From the NCBI GenBank assembly GCA_014871385.1, contig CM026421.1, positions 22,248,865 through 22,312,864 on the forward strand: 64,000 nt of DNA. Direction: 5' to 3'. Below the pieces are notes generated by a model. It saw only the letters and a program-made list of their open reading frames with translations, was not told the DNA's origin and ran no database searches. The translations under genes and the position numbers were made by a program. Origin of the DNA: Ceratodon purpureus (taxonomy: Eukaryota; Streptophyta; Bryopsida; Pseudoditrichales; Ditrichaceae). Below, piece by piece: positions 22,853-37,802 of the stretch (position 1 is the stretch's first letter; each line of letters begins with the position of its first letter).

Positions 22853-23002
22853 GATACTAGATATGTAACATAGTTAACTCTTTCCCCTTTGGGAATATAC
22901 CCATGACACAAGCATTATCTTATTCACAGTAAATAATGCTTGCGTCAAAATAAATGAATTTGTGTATCCTAACTAGTTTAGGATCAGATGCCAATTTCTC
23001 TA

Positions 23003-23940
23003 TTAACCCCTAAGGTTCCTTGACTAAGTTTCACCAGAAAATGCTTCAAAACTGCCATTTTTAATGTGAAAAGCATGAATGACTAAAAAAATATTATTTT
23101 CTAATTCTAACCGTAAGATACTCAAAAAGATTGTTGTTGTTGTAGTAGATAGCTCAAAAATTTCATTATAATTGATCGTAGATATCAGAAGATTATAGCA
23201 ATTGAATTTTGAAAACATTATTTTTTGACACAGTCTTTAACTGGGTCAACACACTCTAACTTTTTTTTCTTTGATTTTTTGCATTATTGAATTTGGGGGT
23301 TTTGGTGCATAACAAAGAAGACTACGTTAGCTAATTGTATAAAAAAAAAATCAAACACGAAAGACAAGTGTAGCATGTTGAAAACAATATTATTATTAAG
23401 TTAAATACAAAAACGTACTAATAAATATTTCTTTCCTAGAAATTCCATTATGTTATAAAGTTCCAATCCAAACGGTCAAAGTAAAGATTGATGTCCATAC
23501 TTTAAGCAAAAAAAAAAGAAAAAACCTAAAAAAACAACTTTTTGTAACTTTTATGAAGGAAAGAAGAATATTTTTTAGTACACTAGCCCGAAACGGTGAG
23601 AAAACTTTGATATTTTGTGGAGTGAACATTTTGTACTGAATTTTTTTTTTTGGGAAATATCAAAGATGGCAATATTAAGTATTTATAGAAAAAATCTCAG
23701 AGGTAATAGATATATGTAGTGTGGCTGCCCGAACTGCCTGCTGAGCAGCTATTTCCACTCTAGGTACCATAACTATTTTTTGAAATGTCTAATTGAAAAA
23801 AAAATAGATTCCCTCAGAGTCCTTGTTACGGCCCACATTCACTAAAAGTTTCAAAAAATCACGACTTAAATTGAAGTCACATGTACATGACCGAATTCTA
23901 AAAAAAGCCCAAATGTGGATGATTGTCCTTTAGAGGTTAA
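23003..23940. mobile_element. TTAA-flanked element, copy B (930 bp, diverged)
   Basis: It begins TTAA-CCCCTAAGG (23003) and ends CCTTTAGAGG-TTAA (23940). Internal blocks parallel copy A: 'aaaactgccattttt', 'acaaagaagactacgttagctaattgta', 'actgcctgctgagcag', and the 'ctcagagtccttgttacg' segment near the end. It is clearly older than copies A and C. No coding capacity is recognised. Confidence 0.7.
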
Positions 23941-26063
23941 AAAATAGGCAAGTGCAACATCTATAGAAACACATCTCTCAAAGGGGTGCTCCCATACCAA
24001 AACATGTGTAAAGAAGAGCGAAAATTGTTATCACAAAAATACTGACCATGACCTCTCTGCAATGAATTTTGCTTCAAGAAAAAAAATAAAAAAAATACTG
24101 ACCATGGTCCCATGATTTTCAGTCAGCTTTTTCCCAGTTAAAATATGTGATCAGTGCACTAACCCATTCCCTCCCACCGAGGCACCTGCCTCATATCCGC
24201 AGTGATTCAATATTCTGCGAGCAGTCCAAGTGCATGCTGTGAGAAAGTGGTGAATCCTTGTGAGAGTTTTGAGCTTACTCCGAGTCTCCGGCTACCTGGG
24301 TCGATGCATGTGTATCTTCGCTCCTCAAATTGTGTTAGGTTGCATGGAAGTTGATCAATTTCACACTGATCTCCTCTACAGACTGTTGTCGTCAGCAGTC
24401 TTGTGAATTCTTACACCTGCAATAAAATTCTGTTTTTTTTACACGATGCCAGGGAAAAAAAAATAAAAATTGCAGGCCACTGTTACGGATTCCAATCGAC
24501 ATCATAACACTGTGAAGATGAAATACGTGACTTGCATTGTTGCTAGTATTCGATTACGGTATATAATGCTTACTATTCCGTACTCATATTTTTCGCAATT
24601 TCTCCGCAGAACCGTTATTCTTTTTTAAGCGGATGGAAGTAAATCAGGTGATTTCGCGGTCAATAGAATTATTAATAGTTTCTCAATATTATTTAAATTA
24701 ATTGTTTCATATACCTCTGGTGTATGCACTGCATGCAATAAAATAATACTAAGGTTGTAAGTCTGAAAGACGCCGAGCTTATTCGGGAGAATACCCGCAA
24801 TAAATTCCAACTCCTATGTTTGGGAAGAATCAAAGACGCTGGTAACTCAGAATGCAAACTAAGTCAAAATGAGCCAAATCAGTGAATATTTGTACAAATG
24901 GGATATCCGAGTATATTCCATAATTTCACGTTCAGACACACGAGGCCTCGGAGCCATGAGAGTTCGAAATGAATCCATGAATACTGTAGCTACTATTATA
25001 TTCAATAACGACGTAAATATTGTAGTTTACAGAAACATAAATAAGGTTGACCGTTGATTTTTCCCGAAATTCACAAATACACATTTGTCCTAACACAGAG
25101 CAAGTCTAGATGCGATACTGGAATCTCTGCCGTCCAGTGGTAAGCTAGCAAGTATTGTAAGAACGATTATAGCCAACCTAGAAAGAGCAACTTCAAGATG
25201 TGTCTGACAACTAAAGTATTCTCAATTTTCTCAGTCTGTATTACTAGAGAAAACATCAATCGATCCTAAAGCCACTTATAAGATGCTTAAAACTAACAAC
25301 ATTTTTATCAAGAAATTTTTTAACTCGCGACGAAAGTTGTAGGAGCCACCGATACTTGCTGCACAAGGCACAAGCTCTCATTCAGTAGCCAAAGGAAGTA
25401 TGTTGTGGTCCGCGTAGGAAATAGTCCACAGAACATCATCCTGTCTGCGAGACAGTCGAACCTGAGTCAGCACTGGTAATGTCTCAATGGAATTTGAATG
25501 TCTCGACACTAGAGGTCCATAAAACTCCATAGTGCTTGCGCCCAAGTGGCATTATCAATTGGAAGTTGACAAACCAAGTTCAGAACAAAACTTTGAAAAC
25601 ACTGGCAGAGACGCCGCGTCGCATGTTAACGAATCAAAGCATTCACAGATATCAATTGCTTTCACACGTCAAAGACGCATCGTAATATAACCTTGAAGTC
25701 CAAGCCTCACTATTTAAAAACATACTGTAAATTACACCTAGAATCCACACAAGTATGACTCTATTACCAGATAGTCCTTCGTATCGAGTAAGCAACCAGG
25801 AAATTGGCTAGATAGGCTCAGAGAAATTGCAAAATGTTTGTTGTTCATCTGAGCTCATAGTGGAGATCCAGAAAGAGTTTTACCGAGACTAGACAAATAT
25901 GCAATTGAAGAAACGTACAATGTGTACGAAGCATTAGATGAAACAGGAGTCCCAGCAACAGAGATCAAAATTGAATAAAATGAGCTTGAATTCTTGAAAA
26001 GAACAGCACACAGTCGAACTTTACATTCAATTTCGGTGCAAAGGACGTTCTCAACGAACTGCT
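23941..26063. other. Intergenic stretch downstream of RPS3
   Basis: AT-rich DNA with only short open frames (up to about 62 codons) and no recognised domain, tRNA or repeat. The part next to 26064 should include the RPS3 3' untranslated region. Confidence 0.5.
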
Positions 26064-27753
<1,690 letters not shown>

Positions 27754-27759
27754 GCTGGG

Positions 27760-29615
27760 CGCAGGGTTAACACTCTGCCCCCCCTCTCCTCCCGCACTGC
27801 CCTAATTCTCTGTTGAGGACCGGCGCGGTTGATCCCACTCGATGGATACCCTGTTTTCTGGGAAGTTAGACTCGCTGCTCCGGGCGTCGTAGATTCGTAG
27901 GGATAGCACGTTCGTTCATAAATAATTCTAATATGAGAAATGAAAATACGATAATTGTTTTAAGAGATATTTGTGTATTTTAAGTTATAAAGGATATTTT
28001 TAGCATTTTTTTTCCAAAAATTAAAAATTTAATATTTCTTTTTACTTTTTTTTTCAAAGAAAAAAATAAATGTTTTGAAGGAGGAATATGTACTATTTGG
28101 TGAAGGCCCGAGACAAACTATCTATTTATCAAAAACACTTTTTGGTTTTAGAGCATTGTTGATTTTCTGAATTTCACAATTAATAACATGTATTTAGTAA
28201 CAATAATATATAATTTTATATTAGATTTATTGACAAAATGATTTTCTATTCAATAAATAACAATTTGAGAATCATGCAACCAAGTTCAAATTTTGAAAAT
28301 GTATTAGAATGTTTTGATTAACAAATTGAAGGATGATAATATCAAAGGCAAAAATAATAAATACTTATCAAGACACCTCTATTATATTCTATAAACTCTC
28401 TTACCAAATAAATAGTATAATGCCAATACATGAGATTCCATTACATTCTTCAAATAACCCTATGATAGTATGAAATCTTCTTCAAAAGAGGTAACAACAT
28501 TTTAAAAGTATCCATAAAGAAGTTTCAATTGAATTCAATGATAGAAGCCACCCCATCAATCTCCTTCATTACTTCCAACAACACAATTCTAGTACAATTA
28601 ATATAACAATTTCTTCGTTTTCTCTATTCCAATAAAAAGAATGTCATGTCAACAAATGACTTCACATTCTGTCCGGTATTGCTTGAGCTTACTGGCTCTC
28701 TACTCCATAACTGAGGTCGATGAATATAAACTCAGTCATCTATAATGCTAACACAAATAGAAAACAAATCATCGCAGTTACATGTTACAACCACAAATGA
28801 GCACCAGCAAGTAAAACCAACCTTTCGGAATATCTCCTTATTCCAACCTCACACAAGTAAAGATTGACATCATCCGGACAATTTCATGCCAACAAGTTGT
28901 GCCCTCCGAAAACTTGCTGGCAAAGAGTTGCACATAACATCGAAATTATGGTAGATGGTGGTTTACATTTCAGAAAAATATCTAATGACTCCAAAAAAGA
29001 GAATAGAAGGTGCATCTGCAGAGCTCTACCTTGTACTGTGTTCCGTCTCTTTGGAGTCAAGGCTACAATAGTAGATTCTCTCCTCTTTGAGAGGAAACTC
29101 AGCCGACGTAATGAATGCCTGACTAAAGATTGGCTCCCCTAAAACCTCACTTACATGAAAGGATTAAGGCAGCTGGAAACTAATGTGCAGCGGAGTTGAA
29201 GGTCATTTTAGCGATTTCGCATCCAAATTCCTCCTGTTCTATGGCCTCCCTTAGGACCAAAGGATTGGTAGATGCAGAGACAGGTGGGTGCCAGAAGCCA
29301 TTGAAAAAGAATACACAGATTCTTAGTTTGTTGTGTGGGAGGGAGCTTGCACGGCACCTGATATACCCCTGCTTTTTACTCTGGTCTCTTCAGTCTGTCG
29401 ATGGTGTTGGTGTGCCGAATGGCCTGGACTCACAGCAAATTGTGTTACTAGGAAAGTAAAGAATTTTGTAAGTGTGATAAAAATAAAAATAGAATATTGA
29501 GTAGACGCCAGTGAAGGAAACCAGAAATCAACAACTGCTGAATATTATCAATTTCTACTCGAGAACTACCGGCACTTCGCTCCACATACAGATGAGATTA
29601 AAGAAAGGGTTGTCG
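27760..29615. other. Intergenic, RPS3 promoter side and 3' flank of the TrpD-like gene
   Basis: The first 120 bases are GC-rich and C-tract-rich, as expected of an RPS3 promoter or leader. From about 27910 to 28860 it is AT-rich without features I recognise. Short open frames between 28864 and 29735 have no recognisable domain. No gene is called. Confidence 0.5.
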
Positions 29616-32600
29616 TTACCATTTGCTTCTGTCAATGTAATTCAACATTGCATTCAACGCCCGCCCACTGTCGATGGCTTCTTTTGCTCTTTCAACAGCA
29701 ATAAGAGGACTCTCTGCACCCTCACATCCAAGTAGATGGTCTGCTACAGCTGCATTTAGAACAATACGATCATATGCGGGTCCCTTTTCTCCTCTAAGTG
29801 CTGCCATCCCCATCTCCGCGTTTTTAACAACCTGCATTTTCAGGTCTAGTTTGTCAAACATCCTTTTGTATCACCAACAGAGACCAAAACATACCAAAGT
29901 AGAAGTGTCCGAACAGGGTCTGTGCAGTTCAGAAGCTTGATTTCTACCAAAACTTGAAGGAGAGCCAATCAGTTTATTCAAGAAGCTGCCAGGAGAACGC
30001 CAGAAAACACCTACCGATCTATCGATTCGTGGTGTATAAGATGGAGCGATACCGTACTCTCTGGCATCCAACTCAAGGGTAAAGTTTTCGCTTGAAACTC
30101 CTGCAGAAACAAGATCAAAATCAGAAACGATGCTTGGCTTCAAAAGAGTTGGCCCTTATGACTGATATTCTCAATCTTGAAGTAGAACACTAAATAATGT
30201 GAACAGACCTTTTGATTTGTCAATGCCAGTAGGAGTCTGCTGAGGTCTGAATCCAGCCACATAATTCAATGGTCTCCCTTTCACCAGAGCATCGGGTGAT
30301 CTCTCTTTCGTTGTGAGAGACAAGGCCCCTTCCTCTCCCTGCGATTTACATTCATCTTCACGGCATGGGTAAATACAGTAAGGCAAAAAAAAGAGGTATA
30401 CGATCAGGAACTAGAGCCTCTCGTAGGCCAAATCATCAAACCCTGCAGGTCCTAAGCATGAAGAAAACATACTACCCACCTTGATGACCAATCCAGCCTG
30501 CACCCCCCTTCTGCGTACGAGCTCTAGGAGGGGACCCTCATAGCCCTCGTGATAGAAGCTAGCTAGCATTGCTTCGCGACCGGTGCCCTGTACAGAAAAC
30601 CCACATTATATGACTGCTGGTCATCCAGAGAATTCGTTCAAAGTAGACAAAGCTCTATGGGTGGAAAAGATGAAAGATATTTTTTAAAATAAATTCAATC
30701 AGGCCACATTCCTTATCTTAGGTGGTGCTTCCAGTGTGTTCGACCGAGATAACTAAATCGACATCTCAAATATAGTACTATGAATCATCTCAGTAGCGTA
30801 TTCATTGATACTTGTGTAATAGCAAGTTGGATATGGTTTTGGAGCAACACATTGGCCACAGCGCCTAAGACTAAGAAATACCTTTATGTAACGCTGGACT
30901 TTCTCAGTGGTTGCAATTGGTGGTCTTTTCTTAATGTGCTCCCTCAAATCTACCAGAGAGTACCTGCATGAACGAGTCAATGAGTTGTTATAAAAAATGC
31001 ATTACCCTATTATACAGACATGGCACTCGAAGATCATTTCATTTGGAACACGTGATCATGAACACAATCATTCTCCAGCTTGGACTTGTCTATAGTTGAT
31101 GTTTAAAATATTGAATTAACATTCAGACACGAGTCTAATGCCAGTAAGTGCTTATATATTTTCACATTCCTATTGTAAACACCGCAGAGGACCTAAGCTA
31201 GCTCATACATTCAAGCCTAGACAGTTAGATAACTCCCGTTTATAGGTACGAGGTTAGAGGCAGAATCCTTTCGCTCTATTCAAGAACTTTCCAGCAACCA
31301 AAACAAACGATGAGTGCCATCATATAACACAACACTCACAATGATGGTCGGGCTTCTCGTTGGCTGATGTATGCAAACCCCACGCCTTTATCCTGCGCCA
31401 CAGCCTATCATTCAGATGGCCTGGGAAGAAAATGAACTCTCCAGCATATACTAGTCTTCAATCATTCAAAAAATCAATACGATGAACCCTTATAAATCTC
31501 AACTAAGCACTGAAAAGATATAAAGGGACCAGAACTCAGAAATCCTAGTAAAAAATATTAAGAGAAACAACTAGCACATGGAATTCGATATATTTATAGA
31601 CATAAAAATACATACCTCGAGAAGTCTTACTGCTTCCTTGGGTATCAGGTTGGTGTTAGCACCCAAGTGCTTGAGCATCAGCTCTTCTGTGACGCCACCC
31701 TGCATATTGAATAAATCCATCAGGCCTCGAAAGAATGGCATTTGATAGTAACATGACTCCAACACTTTACCCTGGTAGTTCTCTTCTAACTCAACACACT
31801 GCCAACATGTCACCATTGTTGTTGAATTTATGAAAAACATGACCTACCTTCGGAGGCATCCAATCAACTCCATGAAGAAGGCAGGTCTCCCCATAGCTGG
31901 CACGCACAGCGGCTACAAAGAGAGAGCTCCGAAAGAACCTCGTGTTCCCATCATACGGCTCACCATAATGTGTCAATGACTTCACTTTTGCAACTGGCAC
32001 TGAACCTGCGCTTGAAGAAGAAAAGCCTCAGATTTTCTGAACATAAAAGCTAACGAGGTTTATCCAGACTTTAATGCCCTGTATTCATACCCTAAAACCG
32101 AAATCCTCAAGAGTTTAGAAAAATGCTCAAGAGAGAAGAACGAAGATAAGAATCAAGGACCTAATTCTTCGTCGAATGTCATGCAGTAAGCATCCAGCTC
32201 CCTGTCCGTCTCCCCAAGCATGCGTGAACATATCATAAACGCCGCAAGCAAGGCATCACTGACGTCGCCGTTAGGCCCTTGAAGTGGAAGAATTCGCTCC
32301 AGTAACGTGGTCAGCTCCTCTTTCTCCAAGTGACTACCCGTCATCACTTTTCTTAGACCACTCACCAACAGAGCATCGGAGGGAGTGCTTCCTGAAAATT
32401 TCGGTCCTACATTTGAAGAACCTCCCATGATGGTTCCTTCCGGATCTGCCAAAAAGAGGACCTCCGCGGGCAGGCATTCACAGAGCGCGGGCCAGAGCTC
32501 AGACATAGCCTTTTGCTCGCCTACGCTCCACTGAGTTTTATTTGCGAAGCAGTTCTTACGCAGTGTCATTGCACCGAAGAAAGCACCCATCTGTGCCTTT

Positions 32601-33373
32601 GAAGCTTTTTCGGAGGCAGGGAGCTCGCCTTTGGCTGCAGCCACACTAACATCATAAGGACATACCTTCCATCCATATCACGAAGTGTAATCATCCACAC
32701 AATACTACTTAATTCTCCAACCAACTGCAAATACAACTAAAAATCGGCCTGAAAAACTTTGACCTAATTGAATAAAAGCAACCCTGCACATGAGCTGCCA
32801 ATTCTCCTAATCATCAACAACGAAAGCAATGTGACAATTCTAACTGAACCCATTTCAAACTGGAAAGAAAAAAACAGAGAGGACTATGGTATGCACGAAC
32901 AAAGTACCTGATTGTAGAATAGTATTGAGAACTTTGAAAGCTTGATCTTCATCTAAGGGTCGTGTTTGTGTAGGTCCAGTGCACACACGAGCCTGGGCGT
33001 CGAGGAGAATCTTACTAGGCCCAACAGCATCTTGCAACATCTTCACTCTCGGTTGAACATACGTCTCCTCATCATCATCGGATGCCGTCGATGGCGACGC
33101 TCTCCCGGCAACCGCATAATTCCCACTAGAGCATCTCCTGCCACCAACCTGACGGTGTCCAAACCCAGAAGAACCTACACTACCACTGCAATCCGCAACA
33201 TTCCTGCTCCTGGATTCCACCTTCAGAACCGGAAACCTGAACCCACATGCACCAGACCCAGATCCTCCTCCCCAAACCTGCTTCTGCTCACAATCCCTCC
33301 CACTCAGCCCAGACGCGAAAGAATCCCTCCATGCCACCGACGCCGCAACACCAGTTGCGTGAAGAGCTTCCAT
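29616..33373 (-). CDS. Anthranilate phosphoribosyltransferase-like protein, probably plastid targeted
   Basis: Ten exons, 5' to 3': 33373-32908, 32634-32161, 32005-31848, 31699-31616, 31392-31340, 30963-30882, 30587-30480, 30338-30209, 30100-30015 and 29831-29616. Phases are consistent; 618 residues. The first about 110 residues are Ser/Gly/Ala-rich and transit-peptide-like. The TrpD N-terminal helical domain starts at KGELPASEKASKAQMGAFF. The C terminus (ALRGEKGPAYDRIVLNAA, then ERAKEAIDSGRAL) is typical of the glycosyltransferase family 3 fold. The segment with REHIKKRPPIATTEKVQRY matches the plant-specific group represented by Arabidopsis At1g70570, not the tryptophan-pathway PAT1 enzyme. 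The Gly-rich PRPP-binding GTGGD motif of true TrpD is not visible (the region reads FLADPEGTIMGGSSN), so the substrate is uncertain. Confidence 0.88.
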
Positions 33374-36300
33374 GGCACCACTCAACACTGTCCACAACAC
33401 AAAACACCCCAACCTCAGCTACCAATTCTCCTCCAAAACTCAAGCACAATCCTCACAACCACTCTACAAAAAAGAACCCACTTCCTCCCAGATCAAAACT
33501 CAAACAAACTCATGACCCCCATCCCAAACTGTAACCTTTACCTGAACTAGAATTAAACTCCCATCCAACCAAACAGGAAACTCAATTCTACAACGAATTC
33601 AGCTTAGAAATCTCTCAGGTACTACTCATTCCACACTTTCCACTAACTGCTAACCATACCATTAGAAAAGTAGAAAATTCAAGCTTCAGGATGCAAAAGG
33701 CTAGATGTCGATACTAGATTGCTAAGAATCTGGTTGTAAGTTGTGGGAGAGTACTTGTAACTTACCGTGTTGGGAGATGGAGGTTTCATAGAACGGAGAG
33801 CAGGAGTGTGGTATGTGTGTATGTGACTGTGTCTGTGTGTGTGCAGTTACTGTAGGATGGTGGCTCTGCGGAGGAGCAAGAGGCAGCAGTCGGCGTTCTA
33901 ATAAACTTGATAATAAGGAAGTTAGGTGATTCTAAGATGGTGCTTTGGTCGCCGCATAACTTGGCAAGCTGGACCTTTTATTTGTCTAAGTACATTGCAG
34001 TTTCCTTTCCGGATTCGAGATTTCTTCCGGGTTTTGAGGAGTGTTGGTGTGGTTATTGGCTTTGGATTTGCCACTAGCGGCACGGATGATGTTGTTGTGT
34101 TGCTGCTGCATTGCTGCGTTTGTTGTAACTCCACAGAAACAGGAGGGTCGTTTGCACTAGATGAAGTTGGAGCGGAGGCAGTTTCCAGTGCTTCTCACTC
34201 CTGCAAGAGTTCCAGTTTGAATTGGAAATTAGGCCCCAAAACAATTTGGAACAGCAACTCAAATTTTCAAGCAAATTGTTGAGGTGGGCTCCATGCAAAA
34301 AACCAATGATATGTGTCTAATCTCTTTCACACAATGTGTTCGTTTGTGAAGAAATTTAGTTTTGGGTGATGTTTTATAATAGGGGTTTGAGAGTGCTTTA
34401 AAAATCTCTTACTCCTATAATGTAGCAAAAAAATTATTATTTGAGGATTAATCAAGTTTAGGAGGAGAGTTATAAGGGTTGTTAGTATGTCAACTCCTCT
34501 GATTTGGACAAAAGTTTTTCACCATGTCAATAATGTAGTTGCATACTCCAACCCTGACACCCTCTAGCTTTAGCCCTGACATCCTAATGCATTATTCTTG
34601 CCATATTATTTGACGTCTTTTGGAGTGCTTTAGAACGTGGCGATTGGCTATCAGATGGTGATATATTGAAAGGAGTTGGCGAATGGGCCTATATTGATTT
34701 CAAAGATTAAAAAAACAAAATTGAACCTTATGGTGAAGCATGTTGTGTAGCCACTTTGCAACTACTCATTTGTTTGTCATGGATACAAATTCAATTGTTA
34801 AGATTAGACTTACTCTTATGTGAGCAAAGCATAATTGTAATTCAAACCCATTAACTTCAAAGGAGCCAATATATTTAAATCCAAAAAAATCACGTGCCAC
34901 TCTAGCTCATGGATTCATTTGTGTATGATGATGGTGGCACTTAGTCCAAAATTCAAACAACATAATTTGTCATTAATTCTTGGATCTATTGCAAGGTGGT
35001 TTAGATGGATGCCCTTGTTAGACTGGTACTAGTTGTAGTATTCTTGGATACAAATGTTTCTTATATTGTCTTAATAAATCTAATAATTATGAGATAATAT
35101 GAACAATCATGTTTCATATCAAGACGTGTCTATCCATAGTGAAAAGGAAGTGTTATATTTTTTGTAAGGCCTTCTAGAATCCACTTAGAAGTGATTGAAA
35201 GGTAAGATCCAAATGGTTTTGACCGTAATAAAGTAGCAATGGTAAAAATCCACAAAATCATAGTCTATTTGCTCTTGAAATGGCATAGGAGGTATAACAA
35301 AAATACACAAAGTTTAGGCAAATATAGAGAATATGAACAAAAAAAGAACATTATCCTTAAACCAAAGGTCTTTTAAATAATTTGAGGCAACTTTTTTTGG
35401 TTTCTTTCTCCATATTCTTTGGCATGTTTGTAGAACTTGTTTGCATCCTATATCAACAAAATGAAACCTTCTACAATTAATTGAACATTAAATGTTTTAC
35501 TAAAAAAAACAAGCAACAAGTTTATTTATTAATATTAATTTCAATGGTGAGAATGTTGTTAGAATCAATTACAAATTCTTTTTATTCTGTCATTTTTAAA
35601 ATGATTTGGAAAATTGTCAAAATTCAGTTCAATATGAAACTTCAAAGTTTAATTTGGTTGGAAGTTTTGCAAGTGCCCACTAAACATGGTCTTCTGTATT
35701 ATTTGCTTGACTTATATGAACGGAATGAATCAAAGTTTCATATATTTATTAAAATGTTTGATATACATTCAATGAATTTTTTTATTTGAAATGTTTCAGA
35801 AACATCACCTTCAAAAATATTTATAGAAAAAGACAAAAATTATTAATGTGATAGAAACTTACCATAATTTTGCAAAGGGCCATTTTGGTTATATTTGTCA
35901 TTTAGGAGTTAATTTTTTTGTTTGGTAATTAGGGTATGTCTTCAGGTGTTAAAATGAACTTGACTACAAATTCATTCAATCTTTCTATTTAATATAGTGT
36001 TTCATTTGTAACCAAGAAAAAATTTAACTTAAATAGATGAAGACCATAAATGCTTCTAATGAAATTTCATAGGTGATTTTTGAGCTGTTAGCCCCCAAGA
36101 CTAAAGTGGCGCCGCATCGGTGAAGGGGGGCTAATCAGTGGCACTTTAGCCCCGGTTAACCTTCTATTTTGTTATCGACCAGCCTTAGAGGGCTAATCTC
36201 AGGCTTTTTATCCTTGGCTAAAATCGTTCATCTGTCTAGAACAACACGACTATCAGTCTAGGAACACATTCGGGAAAACATACCACATTGGAGAACAAAA

Positions 36301-36923
36301 GAGGGACGTGGAGGGCTAATCTGCATTAAACCAATAGTTCCAAAAACTTATCCGCACTCAATGCCGAGGTTACCTCGAAGTTAGTAAATTTTGAGTTTAA
36401 AGAACTTGACATCTCATGTAATTTGAAGAGAGCTACGAGAGAAGTGGAGAGACCTAACAAGATTACGGTTCCAAATGGTAAAGAATGTGTCCTCGCTTTA
36501 TATATCCATTCTCTCAATTTAACCCCTACACATCGTAGCGTCTACGAACTAAATCACAAATAGATTAAAATGCTTATTAATTTTCATACAATCTCATATG
36601 ACTTTCATCAAAGTTATCTTTGCAAGCCTATCATGTTTTTCACCAATTGACCCCTAAACGCATCAAGGTGTCCTTGGAATTGACGATTTGAGAAAAAATA
36701 TCATATACTACTAATTAGAAAAATATTTAGTATTTGATATACAAATGAGAGTTTTTGATTTTTGATTTTAGATTCTATCCGTACGGTTCAATTCACTAAC
36801 TCAATCACCAAAATTTAATTATCGAACGTGAAAGTTAAAATTAAAAACACCTTCAAAATATGACTACAAACTAAATTTCAATATTTATTGAGTAAAAGTT
36901 TTTGGAATGAGTTTGAAATGAGA
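33374..36923. other. Intergenic, AT-rich, minor repeats
   Basis: A TG-rich microsatellite lies at about 33811-33846, upstream of the TrpD-like gene. From about 34300 the DNA is AT-rich with scattered short frames. A 'ttaggagttaa' motif at about 35903 resembles the right end of the TTAA family, and 'ttaacccctaca' near 36519 resembles a left end, but they do not pair into an element. Around 36088-36135 a short hairpin pairs TTAGCCCCC with GGGGGCTAA. No gene is seen. Confidence 0.5.
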
Positions 36924-37802
36924 TACCGTAGCTTACTAGCAGCTTAGGCACTTGTTTGCCTAATAATTATTTAAAGTGCAAAAAATGGTTAGGCACTTCT
37001 AAAAATGATATCCAAAAAGTTTGGCACTTTTGAATTTGAATTAAATATGAAAAGGGCACTCATCCAACTTAAAAGGCATAGAATGCTCAGTGAGTTATAC
37101 ACGAGGAGTGGAGTTGTATTCAACAATGCATGTGGGATATGTGAACTTTGGAGTTGAAACAACTAGTTAGTCTTCGTTTTAATAACAAGCATAGCTTTTG
37201 CAAAAAGTCTCTAAATGACACAAAATTTTTTGGAGGTGAAAGATAACATGATTTTAAAGCTTTTTTTGAGACCAAAATATTTCCGAAAAAGGTGATTTGC
37301 TATGCACAAATGAGCTTTAAAAAACTGTTTGGAAAACATTTTGATACATGGACCTTTACGTGTTGTTTTGTCCATATCTTTTGCATAAAACCTTTTTTTG
37401 ACATAAAACTTGTTGGAGATGGAAGAAGGCTTGGTTACTCAACTTTTCATAGTTTATCATATTTTCATAAAACATCACCTTTTATGCTCAATCACACTCT
37501 AAAAATCTGTGTACAACACATTTCTTAAACCCCACCTAGAGTCTAGGCTACTTCTTAACCTATATTCTTTGTGGAGTAGTGTAAGTGGGCTTGATTACAA
37601 AAGGAGCACCTTCTCCCCCTTCATAATCATTCAAAGCTTCAAAGTAAGATTTGATCTATGGAAGAGTAGATTTTTCTCAGTTTTAGGCAATGATGAATTT
37701 TAAATTTCATAATATTAGGCAAAAGTTGCCCATAATTTCCAAAAAATTTAGGCATTTATTTTTAAAATTAATTTCTGCCTAAGATGCTAGTAAGCTACGG
37801 TA
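36924..37802. mobile_element. Terminal-inverted-repeat element with TA flanks (875 bp)
   Basis: The left end is CCGTAGCTTACTAGCAGCTT and the right end, on the minus strand, is CCGTAGCTTACTAGCATCTT; both continue AGGCA, so 24 of 25 bases agree. Each end is flanked by TA (36924-36925 and 37801-37802), as in Tc1/mariner insertions. The flanking bases are also partly palindromic (ATACCG/CGGTAT), so the exact border is open. No transposase is recognised inside. The near-identical termini suggest a young copy. Confidence 0.75.

Larger units (their letters stand above)
4287..22861. mobile_element. Giant Mutator-like element (about 18.6 kb) with transposase and two ULP1-like genes, 9-bp target duplication
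   Basis: The nonamer GATACTAGA occurs at 4287-4295 and 22853-22861. Immediately inside lie inverted termini: left GGGTCGCACTAACTACCCCC..., right (minus strand) GCCGGACGTTAGCTACCCCC.... Both continue through a C-run followed by ACAAAC, then further blocks in the same order (ATCCCGGG, TATGCCAGCT, CAGTGG, GGGTTTTAT, TGTGCTGCC) out to about 280 bp. A 9-bp duplication with long, imperfect inverted termini is the classical MULE signature. The interior holds a MULE transposase gene (plus) and two paralogous ULP1/C48-domain genes (minus). MULEs carrying a ULP1-like second gene are known in angiosperms (KAONASHI/KI-MULEs of Arabidopsis). Two such genes in one element of this size is unusual. A perfect duplication suggests a fairly recent insertion. 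Confidence 0.8.

Noticed and set aside
35903-36660. Single ends resembling the TTAA family ('ttaggagttaa', 'ttaacccctaca', 'ttgacccctaaac')
   Set aside because: They do not pair as left and right ends in proper orientation, and the interiors show no similarity to the family.
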